Notes: generated by a model not told the origin, from the sequence alone. A stretch of DNA of 64,000 bases from Sympetrum striolatum (GCA_947579665.1 OX388350.1:30971393-31035392); one strand, 5' to 3'; shown: positions 1 through 15,200, counted from the stretch's first letter. Numbers and translations: made by a program.

Positions 1-3000
1 GTCAGTGAAATTAAGCAAAACAGTTAAAAGTGTTTAGATTTTGAGGACTACAAGTGTTTTTCTTATTGTTCATACCACTTGCTGTCATCCCAGTTGAGCT
101 ATTCTACTTGGTGATAAGAGGAACAGCAAGCAAAAACCAAACTAAATCAAAACCAAGTGAAACAACTCCAAAACTATGAAGCCGATTCGGGTCAAGTATG
201 GGACAGGTTGATTTACTGCCAAATTCTTAGCTCAGCTGTGTAATTGGTTTTTGCTCAGGTTGTGAGCCACTGCGTCTTTCAAAGGTGCTACTAAAGACAC
301 CACACCTACACACACAAACACATACATACACATACCATGTGGCATTACTGAGAAAATAGATAAATTCAGACCATAAAAATTTAAAAACACAGCTAATCAC
401 GTAATATTCCACTAATTGCTTCTATCTGGCCTGATTTTTATTGATATTGAACAAGCACAAGGTGTCCATATTCAAATGAATTAATTCTTAAGGTAAATTT
501 TCCTTGTAAGAGCAATGAGTGAATTTCATTATTGTTTTACATTTGTAGGTGTTATCTAAATGCATTAGGGTTTATTTTCAGAGTATAATGAATTAAAAAG
601 TTTAGCATGATATCAAAGTTGACTAAAATTGTCAATTAACATTGGAATTGAAGGATAAGTCATTGCTAACGTTATTAAGAAAACACTTATTGCCCTTCTA
701 AGAAGGAGAGTGGAATGAAGTATTTTAACTGATAGATTCCCTTTTTGTAATTCATAAACCAGAGGTCAATGAGTTCACATAGCATGACACTCCAGTTAAT
801 ACTGGCAATGTGGTTGTTTGTACGCAACACTGAGCTTGGGAGGATATAGATCAGGTCATTGCAATATAAACTCTGAAGCATACATTATAAGAGAAAAATT
901 AAAAATTAAGGCTATGCAATCTTGATCTATATATTTTAATTGATATTTTCTAAAGTTATGGAAGTTAATTGAAAGGCACTGCTATGTATGAGAAAGTACC
1001 ATTCAGTCCAATGGTTTTTTTCAATTTGAGGAACTTTATTTCAATGAATCTTTTAATTATTTCAGCAATGATTTGCCATACTGTAAAAACGATTAACACA
1101 AAGAATGCCAGCCAAAACAATCATCAAAAATTAACTGGATTTTAGTTCCTCATACATATTTTTCTAGTCACTTTAACACAACTTGTATCTCATACCTCAT
1201 AAAATTTAGTTTCTAAGGAAGTTTTTATTGTGCAACTGTGATCACATCATTAGTTTGCTGGATTTCTTTCTTAACTTCAGATTTTGGTTGATATCATCTT
1301 TTAACTTTATCCAAAAATTGTTCACTCGATTGTGAAGCAATGGAATTTAATTAACCATTTCATTACTTTATCAAAAAAACCACTATTCAAAAACTCAAAA
1401 TTGCCTCCTTCCATTAACTGATGGGGTTATCAAAAATACTGTCAAATTAAATCAATGAACGGGAGTTAGATGGACATGTAGCCTATATTTTAGACACAAA
1501 CAAAAGAGTGTCTTTGATTATCTTCAGTAGAGCTACAAAAATATTATTAAAACTTTCACAAATCTAATTATGCAGTATTTAACAGGAAGAATTAACCTTC
1601 TGTATTTGAAAGCTAATAAGTAGTCTCTCACAATTAGTGGAAAATATTATAGTAACAATCAAAAGTTAGTCTTGTTACAAATATGTGCACTACTCCTGTT
1701 CATCAATTACTGTGTATCGCTTGACAAGTTATCAAATTGAAATAAGTGATAAACCCTAAAGAGGTTATTCATGGATTTACTTGTAGACTTTTCAGTTACG
1801 ATAATCTACCTAACTCCAATTAATTAAAAGTCAATTGCTATGATAAAACTGCACATTTACATATGATGTATTCATAAGAAGTGGCTTGTTGCTTACTGAC
1901 CTCCTAAAGCTAGTGAGATTCAATCATGTGCATGAATAAATTCTCATAGGCTAATAACAATATGGTAGCGGATGAAAACGTCCAAACTTCAAATTTATGA
2001 ATTTTTCACTTTGCATAAATAGTATTTAATATTACACACCTCCAGGTGTTGAAACATTATCCTACAGCTGACCAAAATATGATTTATGATATTGAAATTA
2101 ATTCTAAAGCACTTCTTAGAGTAACTACCCTTACTATTATCATTATTTTAACATTCTAAAAACAAACATAAAAGAATATGCCTTCTAGTGTATTTCGTCA
2201 AAACAATTAACATGGCAGTTAATTCATATTTTTTGAAAAAATATGATAGGCCTATTATTGCTAGGTAAAAATTTTAATTGTCTTCCAAGAATATCTTTGA
2301 TTTGAAAGGTTTTGCCAGTTCTAACACGTTAATTGCTAAATTTGTAGCATTTGAATTTGAAAATCTAATAAACATGCCTCTTGTTTGAAAGAAGGCATTT
2401 GTTTAAATGAATTTATTGAAATGAATGAATCTACTGTATAATATGAAATGTTATCTAAAATCTCAGTGGAAAGCTTCAAAAGAGGTTTTGATACTCCAAT
2501 ATTTGTCTTTGCATGTTCAAATGCAAACTTCTAATGTAAGTTTTCATTAAATATACAACAATTATTCAAAACATTCTTCTAGAAGGAGATGATATTGATT
2601 GAGGGATTTACAATGGCTGATCTTTCATTTGCTCATCACTTCCATCGTTCAGAATGCAGTACTGTTGATATCTAAAAGTTTTCTAAACTTTGCATTGATT
2701 CAATATATTCATTCGCTGATTGGATAGCATAAACAATAATTCAAATAAATGGAAGTTGCAGCATAAATTATGTTTTTCATAAGATTTTATGGGAAAGGAA
2801 TTGATGTACCTCTTCAACATGATTATGCCACTGTTAAGAAATTTATGAAGACCATATTTTAAAAATTGTTGTTCAAGAAGAGGCAAACTATTATATTAAT
2901 TTGCTTGTTTACGATTCCCCATTTCATGTGTTATTAAAATTAACATATTTTATTACAAGCAGTTTTTATTTGACATCATATCACCTCAAGGTAATGCCTC

Positions 3001-5537
3001 AAACTAAATTGTTACAAATATAGTGATATAATGTTACCTTTCCAAATTAGTGTTCATATATCATTTACAAATTGAACTGGTGAATTGATTTTACACTTGC
3101 TATTCAGTTAATTTTTCCAATTCTATGCAAGGTAACATTCTGTAATTTAATCAGTTCAAATATTATTAGTGACTAAAGAGCTCATTATAATATGCATGGT
3201 CTCTACGTTACATACATGTATTTGGTATACTTGTTTCTCCAGAGTCTACCTGTGTGCTTAAAATAACCTCAATCATATGATGATGATGATAATTTAAATT
3301 GATTAGTCTTTTTGACAAGTTGTTCATATTTTTTATACATTTAAAATTGTTGAATATCAAAATTATGAGAATAATTCCATTTATTTGAAAAATTAACATA
3401 TCACTCATCCAGTATCTCATATATTGCATAAAACAATTACCAAAGTAGCGTTAATTTTCCATTAAAAAAGGCAAAAGAGCATGTGTACATAGAATGTAAA
3501 GATATTTTGCGCTTTAAAATTTTTAATGGAAAGTCATAATCAGTTTAAAGGCATGTGCATGCTGAATTTTACAAGAAATACCATGTCATATTATATATAT
3601 GATGCTAAATAGCTCACGCTGTTAACAGCTGGACTGGGTATAGGTGGCATCACCATCTTTTTTTAACTAAAAAATTCACCGCCCAAATCCTTCCCTCCAT
3701 ATATTTACTTATATATTGAGTCACCAAGTTCCAGGTTTCTATTAGAACTGTAGAGTTAGATAAGAAATGAATTTTAAGGTTTCTGGCTTTCTACACCAAG
3801 GAGTCTAACAGAGTTAAAATGGTATGCATGCTCAAAATATTCATCATCTGTTTTGACATATTACAAAAATTTCAAAAAAGTCATTTCTTTCCACTTTAAT
3901 AAATTTGTATTTATAAATTATTCTTTAAAATCCTCAGGCTTGAATTTAACAATTTTTAAAATAATACTTAAGTTGACCTAAAAATAGCTGAAAAGGTATT
4001 CATTCAATATGTTAAAATGAGCAAAACATTTACATGGCATTGGCTGAATGGAATTGTTTCTCAGTATTTGCCCATTTCTCTGCCATATTTTATAACATAG
4101 AGGCAAGGTTGTTATCAATATAAACAATTTATAAATGATGATGCATTTTAAAATTCATTAACCTATGTTGAGGATTAAATATCATTTCCTAATTTAATGA
4201 ACAATTTTGAGTTTGAAGGAGTAAATTATAGATATATCCACTCATTGGAAGAGTCTACAACTTTTTGTCTATTTATTCAGTGCCTTTGTAAAAATTGAAA
4301 TGTAAAAAGTTATTGGAAGAAGTGATGCTTTAATGTGAAACTAATGACAATACACTTGTTTCCCAACATCAGAGTTGAATAAAGCAAATATTATCTAACT
4401 TAAGAAATGGCTACAGATGCTCCCAAATGGCCATTTAAACAAAATATACTGATGAATGTTGAACTAATATGGAAGTATGTTGTACATTAAATTGAAAGGT
4501 GTAAAATGAAAATTATATATTTGTGTTGAGCGCAGAATTTCTGCTGTAATTAAGCATATTAAAATTTTAAAGACTTCTTCAGCATTAGGGATATTTTATA
4601 CATTTTTAAATTTTATAAACCAGAAAGTCTTAGGAACAAATTTGCATGTGGTAACTCAAAGGAAATACTAAAATTTATGGTACTTCAATGAAGAGGCGTT
4701 TGTTCCCTGAACAAACAACACATCTCCTTTTTATTAGTGTGTTTGAAGTGTATCTTGTGTTGTCTTTCTATGTATGTCTAATCCAGAAAAGGATTTTAAA
4801 TAATTTCAGATACCAATTAAACATAATAAATTTGGAAATGGGCATGTTCCACAAAGCATGTTTTAGTACTAAAGGACTTTCCATATATCCGGTTTTTTAG
4901 TTATAATGTATTAAAAATACCAAGGCATCATTATAAATGGCGCCTCTGAAGCAAAGGCTGTAATGCTTAATATCATTTAAAAGGTGAAAAGATAAAATAA
5001 GTCCTAAAGTTATAGATAAATGACCTCACCTACTTATGCACTCCCCACCCAGCATATCGTTTGATGATTTGTTCCTATATGAGCGCTGATTTTAATTTAT
5101 GTAAAAAACTAAGCCCTCTTTTTGGAACCTTGGTGTAAAAAGTCATTAATTTAGGACCTGTTGCCTATAAAATTGTTTTGACTGTTGACACTGTCACGTT
5201 ATGTATCTTGTTAACACAATTTTGCCTTCATTTAGGCACTAGTTTCACCAATATTTAATAAATAAATTTTGAAGAAATTTTCTATTTTTCATTTCGATCA
5301 GTAAACAAATTTTCTACTTCAGCACTACTACCCTGATATTAAGTAAAGTTACTAGTTTGATATGAGAAATTCATCTATACATTTATTTAAATCTGATTGG
5401 TATTTAGCAGTATATTTGTATTGTATTATGAATTCTTAATCAATGCATGTATCTCACAAGTACATATTAGTATTTATCAGAAGTATAACTGAACTATCTA
5501 CCAAGTAGCTCCTGCTGAGTATGCATTCATGTGCACA
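1..5537. other. AT-rich stretch without recognised genes
   Basis: No exon, RNA gene or mobile element could be supported here. Open frames are short and show no protein family motif. A short CA-rich simple repeat lies near 301-338. The stretch lies 3' of the minus-strand lipase gene, so its right part may include that gene's 3' flank. Confidence 0.5.
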
Positions 5538-5549
5538 AATTGTACGCAG

Positions 5550-5682
5550 AGGCTCCCGGATAGTCATGTGGACAGCGCGTTTGCCTTTGGTGAAAGCGGT
5601 CCCGGGTTCGAATCCCGGTGGGAGCCAATGTGCGAAATGACCTAAGCTGTCGAAGCACTTTTAACAATACTACTACTATTAC
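5550..5682 (+). mobile_element. tRNA-derived SINE with 12-bp target duplication
   Basis: The unit opens with a tRNA-like head. Seven bases GGCTCCC at 5,551-5,557 can pair with GGGAGCC near 5,620-5,626. A perfect pol III B box (GGTTCGAATCC) lies near 5,604-5,614, with a degenerate A box upstream. A single extra T between the T stem and the acceptor strand argues against a working tRNA. A short unrelated body and a TACTACTATTA-type tail follow. The direct repeat AATTGTACGCAG occurs at 5,538-5,549 and 5,683-5,694, exactly flanking the unit, as expected for LINE-mobilised insertion. It lies just beyond the 3' end of the lipase coding sequence. Confidence 0.85.
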
Positions 5683-6058
5683 AATTGTACGCAGCAAATA
5701 TATACAAATCGATTAATACTACAGTATTTTGTAAACTGAAGCAAGTTGAAAACAGAGCATCTTTTATTTAAAGACTTTTCTAAAACTACTGCAGGTCTAA
5801 GACATAAAAGCTACTTGTACACAATATGTTGCACCACCAACAAAACCCAAAGAGAAACTGATAGTTCAACCAAGTTTTTTATATACAGGTGAATATGGTA
5901 TATTTTATCTCAAAAATATTAAAAGATTCTCTTTATAAAAGAGAAGATATAAAAAACACTAAACTAACAATTAGAGATTAAAGTAGAGCTTTATAAGTGG
6001 GCCGTGGCACACTGGTGTCTTGTTACACTTTGTAGTATCCATGGGTACCTTCTGCTTC

Positions 6059-6255
6059 CTATTCCATAATATACTTATTTATTTTCAGAAATACTAAAAC
6101 TTTCATTGAATTTATTTGCTGATGAATAATTTCAAAATGATTCATAGTTTTCTCTTTTTCAATGGCTTGAATTCTTTCTAAGGCTAGCAATCCTTTGGCT
6201 GAGAATAGCACAATCTTTAAGTTATAATGCAAGGGTGCCATACAGGAAGACAGCA
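6059..6255 (-). CDS. Lipase last exon: short PLAT-like tail
   Basis: The acceptor is TTAACCCAG and the frame runs to a TAG at 6,059-6,061. The start, PLHYNLKIVLFSAKG, resembles the H-Y-x-V-x-V-x-L-S-G-K beginning of the PLAT domain that follows the lipase domain in pancreatic lipases. The rest diverges and is only about 65 residues, much shorter than a full PLAT domain. The splice phase supports it; the C-terminal end is the least certain part of the gene. Confidence 0.65.
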
Positions 6256-9200
6256 CTGGGTTAAGGGAACCCCAAATTTTCTCCCTCTAGTGCTAAGGAC
6301 TCTCCAAGGTCTAGTGCTTCCTCCTTGTCTCTGTTAATTTTAGTTTTATACAAAAATTTTCATTTTATCAACTCCATTTAGCATGTGATTGGGGCATTTA
6401 AGATCTAACTTTACATGAAAATTAAAGAATTTAATTTAGGATAGTGATTCCATTGTTTATTACACAGGAAAGGCAAAGAAACCACTTATAAATTTAAGGT
6501 ATGGAATTATTTTAGCTTTCAATATATGTGTATGGTCTCCTCTAAAAGCTCAAAAGTATAGTATCTCATTTAGATGGGAGTTATTTTCAAAGAATATATC
6601 TGAAGGTGATCGTCTATGTTCTGGGTACATTAAATGAAAGACAAAATGCTACACAAAATTTGTCAGGCGATTTTTAGCTCCTAAGAGTCTTCCCATCCTT
6701 TGGTCCAGCATTTGATCAGGTGCTAGAAGGTAAATGTAACTTTTGTTTATCAAAGGAATCATTAATAAATGTATCATATCTATTCCATGTTAAGTTATTC
6801 TTTTGTCTCAGAATATGAATCATTTCATGCAAATTCATCTGGAATAGTAATTGCCAAAAACAACAAACTTATATATTTTTAGAAATGTTGAAAAAATCAG
6901 TATTTGGAAATATAATTGTAAAAAAATTAATTTCCTAACTTTAATTCGTCTCATTCACTTTTTTCATACTTGTAATATATACATATTTAACACAATGATT
7001 AGCAAAAATATCTCAAATATTATTCTTTTCTATGTACTATAAAAAACTAGAAACTGGATACAAAGGCATAGTAAGGCTTTAATTACAACAACCAAAAGCA
7101 AAACATAACGTTTATATGTTTTGAATTATTATTGTCAAATTCTTAAAATTTGTAATCCATTTACTCGATATTTAAAAACGAATAAGGTTAAATTAGAATC
7201 ACTAATCTAGGAATAAAAGAAATAGTCTCTTACAGCAATAGGGTACTTTCTCCTTGGTTGTGACCTTGAATGAGCCTCTTGCAGGAAATTCCTCTGTCAG
7301 CATTCCCATTTCAGTACACGTCTCCAAAGTGCAGGAGGAAAATTCAGTTTCTGTTGTGCCACTGGAATGATTATTTTACTAAATGAGAAGATATACATCT
7401 ATTGCCCATGAATAAGCAATTGATTCCTTACATATTCTTTATCTAAATTTTGATCAATACAAAACACTTCACAATCTTCATGTGAATAAAAATGAATGAG
7501 AGAATTTATCTGATCCCATGGAATCACCCTTACCTCTTATCCTTATGAAATTTTCTAAACTATCATTTCATTTGTGTTAGCATTTAGCCCAAAGAACTTA
7601 ATCAATACAAGTGCCCAATGTACATTTTGAACATGATAATGCATAAAATTTTGGGTGCTAAATTTCCCATTCTCCAAAGCATCTAATATAGCAAGGAATA
7701 TATTTTCTCTGAAAAAATCTTTCCCCAAAGAAAAAGCTGGGGAGCAAGAAATCTTTGAAGTATAAATAACCCTCCTTCCACAAAAAAGTACATTATTCAT
7801 TAATGCAACCATTTTTTATTCTCAGGTAACAATATATTAGAAGACTGTTTTCTCCAGCAAGTACATAAAGCAATTTTAGATATAGTGATACCAGGGACGG
7901 ATAAAGGGGGGTGGTCCTGGGGGTCCGGACCCCCCCCGAAATATCACTTGTGCCTATTTTCGAAAATAAAACTCAAATAACGCAAATAAACACACAATTT
8001 AACAAGCAATCAATAGCGGAAAAAAATCGAGTTTGTCTAACACAATTGTTAAGTCACGTTTTTTGAAAGCCGAAATATCTTTTATTATTAAATTTTTCTA
8101 TCGGACCCCCCCCAAAAATTTTTCTAGATCCGTTCCTGAGTGATACAAATCACAAACAATATGACCCAATAAATTGACAAGGTATCCAGTATATAATAAA
8201 CATAAAAGGAAGCTTAACTTAAAATATAATCACAAAAAACTGTATTGGGCAATCCAGTGATTTATTTGACATAAACAGCACCTATTATGTCTACTGATAC
8301 TTGTTTCTGAGACTGAAATTTAGTTACATAACTAAAAGAAATTTGAAAAGGTGGTGGAAAACCTTTCGTAAACCACACTCTGGCCTGCAGGTTAGGTATC
8401 AGATTACTATGATCCAGAATGTATTATCTTCTATTATCAAGGATAAGAAGCTTATAAGGGTTTATATTTGGTATCATACAAATTGCATCCAAAGCCCAAA
8501 AAGAAAATTTCAGTAAAATAATGTCACATACCTGTCTCCTTGACTTCTATCCCAAAGATGGCCCCAAAAGGTGCAATTAAATCTTATCCCTTCGATGAAG
8601 AACTAATGTGCTCGGCCATGGCTGCAAATAGCTCTTTTCAATTCTGAAACAAAGTTACAATGTTGCTATCAATTAAACTTATGTAATTTTAAGTTATGAT
8701 ATTACACGAGAAACTGCATTACCAAATCATTCAGAATATAATATAATAATATATAAATATTTATTATTTTCAATAATTGACTTCTGCCAAAGAAAGGGAA
8801 CAAACATATCATTAAAACAGAGACTTACTTGAGTATAAATTAATAAACCGAAAAAAAGGGAATTTCTTGCTGCATCCTGGTTGTATTACTCCCCCATTAG
8901 GATAAAAGTCGACATGACCTGAAATGAAATCGGGATTTAATGAAAGGGATGAAAATTCATAAAATTATTACATTTGGACTTTATTTTGTAAATGAATTAA
9001 TTATATGGAGTAGGTAGCAATTTTAAGAAGAATAAAAAGTTTTGAATGGAGGTACCATTTTTGAAAGATATTTTGCGACTTAACTACCTCACTCCTCATC
9101 CTGCCTAGATAACTTCATTCCTCTCTGTAAGCTCTTAGCAGCTAATGCCAGGGGGGATGAGGTACCAACCGGCCTCTGGGCTGAATACCTTACAGACAGT

Positions 9201-12200
9201 TTTGTCCCTTACTCAACTTCAAACTTAACTTATTTATGTTACAGAATGTCTTACAGATTTGGTCTCATTTAAAACCAACAAATGTAGCATTTTATTTTAT
9301 GTATGGTAAGGGATGATGATGATTTTAGGAATAACAACTTTGTACTATCTGAAGCTTGCAAATATATATAGATACAAAAAAATATTTTTTATGAGACTAA
9401 TGATATAGTACTGAATTTGTTAAATTTATCCATTATTACTGAAAATATGGATATTCTAAGTCCAAAATTTAAATTTTATCCATTGAAATGAACTTAAAAA
9501 TATGTAATTACTACCTTAGGTCAACTCGTGAGATTTTTGAAGATCAGAATTTTTAAATACAATACAACTAAGAAATTTTGAAATGACTTACATAGAGTAC
9601 TACTTCTGTATTGTTTATGAAACATAAATACCTATTGGATCATCTTGACCAAAACCTATTGCTTCCATTAAACGGCCATTGGTGTGAATTACATCCACAA
9701 ATTTGGCATCAGTGATATCAAGTTTATGTTCATCATCACCACCAAAAAAACAGGGACCTGCTGGATCTAAACCTGTAAATGGAAATGACAGGCAACAGCT
9801 GAGATGTATTATTAATAACAGAAAAGAATCTTGTTGAAATTAGCTTAACAGATAAATATAGTCATCATTATTGACACTCTTTACCACAAATTAATATGTA
9901 TTTATATTATTGTAATTAGCCACAGTAACATTTAAAATTCATAAACCAATTACAAGGAAGATTTAAAATATTATTTAATATTAATTTCGTTACAAATTAA
10001 TAATTTTAATTAATTAACTTTTTCTTCCTACTCAATTATGTACTTCCTACATCATACATATCATTATAGAATGGTAAAAAAAATATACTTACAGTATATG
10101 CCGGCGTATAAGTCGACCTGTGAAGCCTAAAAAAATCTCCCAAAAACCAGGGGCCGACTTATACTCCGAACATAAAATTTAACCCTTTACCCCTCAGGGG
10201 TAAATAAGTGAAACTGCCTGCTTAACAATCGTTGTACACAAACTCTCGCAACTCACCACAACTATTTCTTACTGAAACTATTTTTGGCAAGTCTAATTAA
10301 CGTAGATATCATATAAAACACATTTCATCTCGAAATACAATTGTGGCCGAAAGAAAAAGTAATTATCAGCGAGTCAAATATATTTCTAAAACAAATATGA
10401 CGCATATTTATTCTTTGCAAATGATATTCATTTCTTCACCTGTATTTTTATTTTACAAATATTTAATATATATTTCGATGTTTTCTTAACACAAAAGAAG
10501 ATCAAAAAGCACATCGTGGTCTGCTTGTTTATTTATATAATCGTTACCAGTGGCGCAGCGAGGGGGGGGGGGGTTAGGGGTTCAAACACCCCCCCAAGAG
10601 TCAAGTCCTATGACTAGCTCCGAGATTTTTTTTCTGCTGAATAGTACAAAACCCCAATCATCATGCAAGTATTAGAGATACACTGCTAGTCACGTGTTTG
10701 CTTGATAAATTCAGCGAAAGCTTCGCATACCCGTAAATATGGCTCCGATTTCAGCTAAGGTGATGTTTTCGGTAGCAGAGTAGGCCTAGAGCCGACATCG
10801 ATATCAATGCGACGTTACGATACGAGTGTTTTGCGCACAATGTTCAACGCGGCACTTCTTATGCCTATCCTTTAGTTGAATGAATCACACCATAAGATAA
10901 GATTCCCATGAGAAAAATTCGAAAGTTCTTATTCGCTTACTCCTCGCGAAAATACGAGGGAACATTCGAGAATTAATTCGAAACTTCCACCCTGAAAACA
11001 GAGATTAAGATTACGTTTAAGAGACAAACAGATAGATAAAGCGCTTAGTTAGATCTTCTGCATGTGACTGTTTTTTGGGTGTGAATGCAAAGCTAGGCTG
11101 TTGAGTACTGCTTTTGAGAAATTCGCAGTGAACAGTTCGAAGGGAAGTTTAGTTTGGATTTCATAAGGTACAGATGGACATCCGAAAATTTTTTTCACAG
11201 TACGCGAATAGCTCAAGGCCTCTATCGGAAATACGTAAGTTAAAGGCTATGTGGTTTTTTGTAAAATGACCATTATTAGATGCATAAATTAGGATTGCCT
11301 TTTTAGAGCTGTTATCGGAGGGAACCTCTGAAAATGGGTTTAGCGACAATTCCAAAGGTACTGGTTACTTTATTGAGCATTCTGGACGATTAAAAGTCTG
11401 TACAGTAGACTCTTCATTACTCCGGCTGATAGAAAATATACTGATCCTTATTTTATGATTACGTTGATTTGCTGTATATTTACGAATATAATTCGATAAC
11501 CGAATTTCCGTAGAAATTTGAAGAAGTATTGGAGCAATGCAAGATATCACTAAAAATAATTTTCGATGATATTATTAATAATAAACCATTTTGGAAGCAA
11601 ATCAGTCAGTTGAAAGGTATTGTGCGCGTAAGGTACACACAGATTTATTGGAACAGTGACTTGATGGCTTGAAATAAATTTGATGAACTGTTAAAACTGT
11701 GGCTTAAATTCTCTAGCTTCATTTTCGATGCAGCCAACTTTTTCTCTGGTAATAGAATCCAACGAATCTCATGACATCCTGTCAACCACGAGGTCATGCA
11801 ATGCCCCTTCAAAATTTCAATTCATGGAAGTTTTTTGTTTTCTTTGGACACAGTGCGTAAGACTGGGTTTGCGTCCGCTCTCTGCTGGTTAAATAACCTA
11901 ACTATTACTTAGTCAAAATAATTGTAAGTGGACGACTTCATTTTTTTCACCTTGGTGTGTAACTTTAATTCTGCAAATTCAATTATAATATCAACTATAA
12001 TCATGAGTCTACTGTATTTTTTAATGCAGCCGAATTTTGAATGTTCGGTTAGTGACGTATTCAATTGAATACTTAGCTAAAACATAAATAACGAAATTAG
12101 GCTTAATTGTTAGCCTACCAGAAAATTTCATCTGACATAAATGAGTTTTTGTTTCTTAGAAGAGGAGTTAATTTTAAAAACAAGGGATGATGTCACTCCT

Positions 12201-15200
12201 ACGAAACCTGATGATGATATAGTCTAATAACGAACGATATTCAAATAAGCACCACACTTATGATAAATTTCCAATAGTTCGCATATGTAAACTACTATCT
12301 TTGAAAGATTAATAACTTGGCTATATGAGCACTCAACTTCTCTAGTTTTCAATGCATTTTGTTTTTGAAAGAACTGACATATTTTTAGTAAGTAAACGGC
12401 ATGAATATACTAGCTCCTGTAAGTTAGGCATTTTTCGTTTCCTTGGACCCCCATTGGCAAATCCTGGCTGCGCCACTTATCGTTACGATTCGACTTAGCA
12501 TTAGGAGTTAATGGAAGTTGTTTTAGCAGTGCATAGTATAGTATAATAGTGCAAGTAGCAGTGTCATGATTTGATATTACCACGCTATATTATCATTATT
12601 TCTATAACAAATTTATAATACCTTTGTGTTTCTGTTTCAAAACGCATTTTTATTTGTGTAGCCTGAGTGATATCAACGAAAGAAACTTGCGTAATAGTTA
12701 AGCAAAGACAAGAATTTGACATGGCAGCTGAAAGAAATAATTCTAGTATCTTAATCTTATGCGGTAAATATTCCTTAAGCTATCGTATATTTATGCATAC
12801 CGTAGTTTTTCTTCCCATAAAATAGAGCTGGAGAAGTGGTGCTTCCTTATTTTTGGGTCGACTTGTACGCTGAACATAGGCTAAAAGCTGTAATTCACCT
12901 CAAAATTTTAGAGGTCGACTTATATGCCGGCATATACGATATATTAGCTAATACACAAATTTACTGAAAAGTACTGCAAAATAAAATCTTAAGAATAGTT
13001 GAATCATAATTATGTAGAATCAAGAATAGAAGTACACTAGATTTAATTTGAATGTGGTTAACACAAATAAAAGCTTATTGCTTTATTAAAACTTCCTTAA
13101 AACCACAATGAAATTTGAGGCACTTTTAAGTATAATGAAAGTTTTTGAAAGCAATAGTTTCCATGTATTATAAAATAATTACATATGATTCGTATCTTGG
13201 GGCTTACAATCTGTATAATTTATTAACTCCAAGATTATATGAGAAAATATACACCAGCATGTCCATGATGAATAAAATTATCAAGTAAGTTTAAAATGGA
13301 ATACGTAGCTAGGTAGAACATTTAAATAGGAAAATAATTAGACAATCTTATACAAACCAGTTATTCTAGCCACTCCACCAAGACAAGCAGCCATGAATGA
13401 AACTATATGTGCTCCTAGACTGTGGCCAATTAAGTGCATCCTCATTGTGTCAACTTTCTTCACTCCCATTAAGTAAAATCCCATTCTGATAGTTTATTTA
13501 GGAGAGAAATATGAAATTAGATGTGGTTTCCCCCCTGCCTTAAAATATTACACAAAAACATCAAATAAAAGTTCACTAAGTATATATATTTTGCAAAAAA
13601 AAGCAATAAGATTAATATCTGGTATTAATTCTTGGGAATCGTGCAGACCCAGATTTAGAAGTCTTAAAATCATGACTATCTTTAGCCAGTACGCTTATTA
13701 CTGTCTGTTAAATGTCAAGGAGAACATCAGTAATTTTAATTTAAGATCTCATGTGCATAGTGTTGACACCAGAACCAAGAATAACCTTGACATACCCTAC
13801 TACAGGTTAGCTAAATCTGGTAACCATTTCCAGGTTAAAGGCCTTCAACTCTTTAATAGACTACCTCCTAATATACGTAATTGGACGTCAAAAGGTTCAG
13901 GATCTTTTTTTCCAACTTTTTAATTAGTAATTCTTTGTATTCTATTGATGAATTTTGTAACTGTTATTTTGTAATTTGATTTTGTGTATTGTTTTGATAT
14001 TGTGACGATGTCTTCTACCCTATCATGTAAGGTTTTATCAGACAAATAAAGGTATTATTATTATTATTAAATAAAAAAGTTTCAGTTTTTAGTAACCATT
14101 CATTTTTAACCTTGTTATTATCAAGGATAAATTTTTCCTTTAATTTATAATGCTTATGTAAAATTTATAGTTAACGTAATTCAAATATGATTTTAAATGG
14201 AAATACAATCTTTAAAATTTTGTGAAAATAAGTATGAGCAATTACAATAATTATTAGGTATACTCAGTGCTCTCGGAGTTTTCTAAGCTTTTCAGTCAAA
14301 GAGTCTTATGTGTAACACCTACATTAGAGATTGATGCTAATTATCAATGACCAAAGATTTACATATACGAAAAATATTTTTAAATGCAATGTACTCACAA
14401 AAATTTGTATAACGAGGCAATAAAATTGAAGTTAGGATATAAGTTTTTACTCTTGCTAGTGGTATTGATAAGATTCTTAAGTATATTAACCTGTTAGGTA
14501 ATGGCTTATATAAGAGATAAATCAGTTAAACAATTCTATATTCTATAATTTAGTGTTCTGGAAATATTACGAACTCACTCAGTCATAGCCTTTCCAACAA
14601 TTCTTGTATTTCCAACAGCTCGCCAATATCTCCAACTTGAGTGCCAATCCACAATAATCACATTTACATCACTCTGAAAAACAGTATTTAAACTTCAATA
14701 CACTTAAATTATTTATGGACATTTTACATTTAATAAGAATTATGCCAATCATTCACTTAAAAATTATTAGTATATATATTACATGAGTTTACTACAGTAT
14801 ACTGTGCATGCTACTTCTATTTTCTATTTTTCTTTCACTCATGTTTTCAGAATTTTTTCTATTTTAATCAGAGAAAATGAGTGTGGACAGGATGCATTAT
14901 AAAGAGTAATCTAATCAAAGAAAGGGTTTCATTATCAACATATAGTGCAACTAAAATTCAAGTAGAAGGATACAAGAGGACAGAGAAGCTGCCAGGGTAT
15001 TAATTCATGTCATCCAATAAATTCAAAAATTATTAATGCAAATAAGTATTTTTTAAATATTTCTGTCGAAACTGATATTTCAAAATTATAGAACAAATCA
15101 CTTATTTATCTTAGATATCTATAAGTGAATCTCCTTACCCATCCTAGTAGCGCATTAGCCATATCCTCAACCCATCCTGCAGTCTTTGCTCTACTTAAAA

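Noticed and set aside
5550..5627. A functional tRNA gene
   Set aside because: An extra base lies between the T stem and acceptor strand, the anticodon arm is irregular, and a 12-bp duplication encloses a longer unit with a tail, so it is a SINE head.
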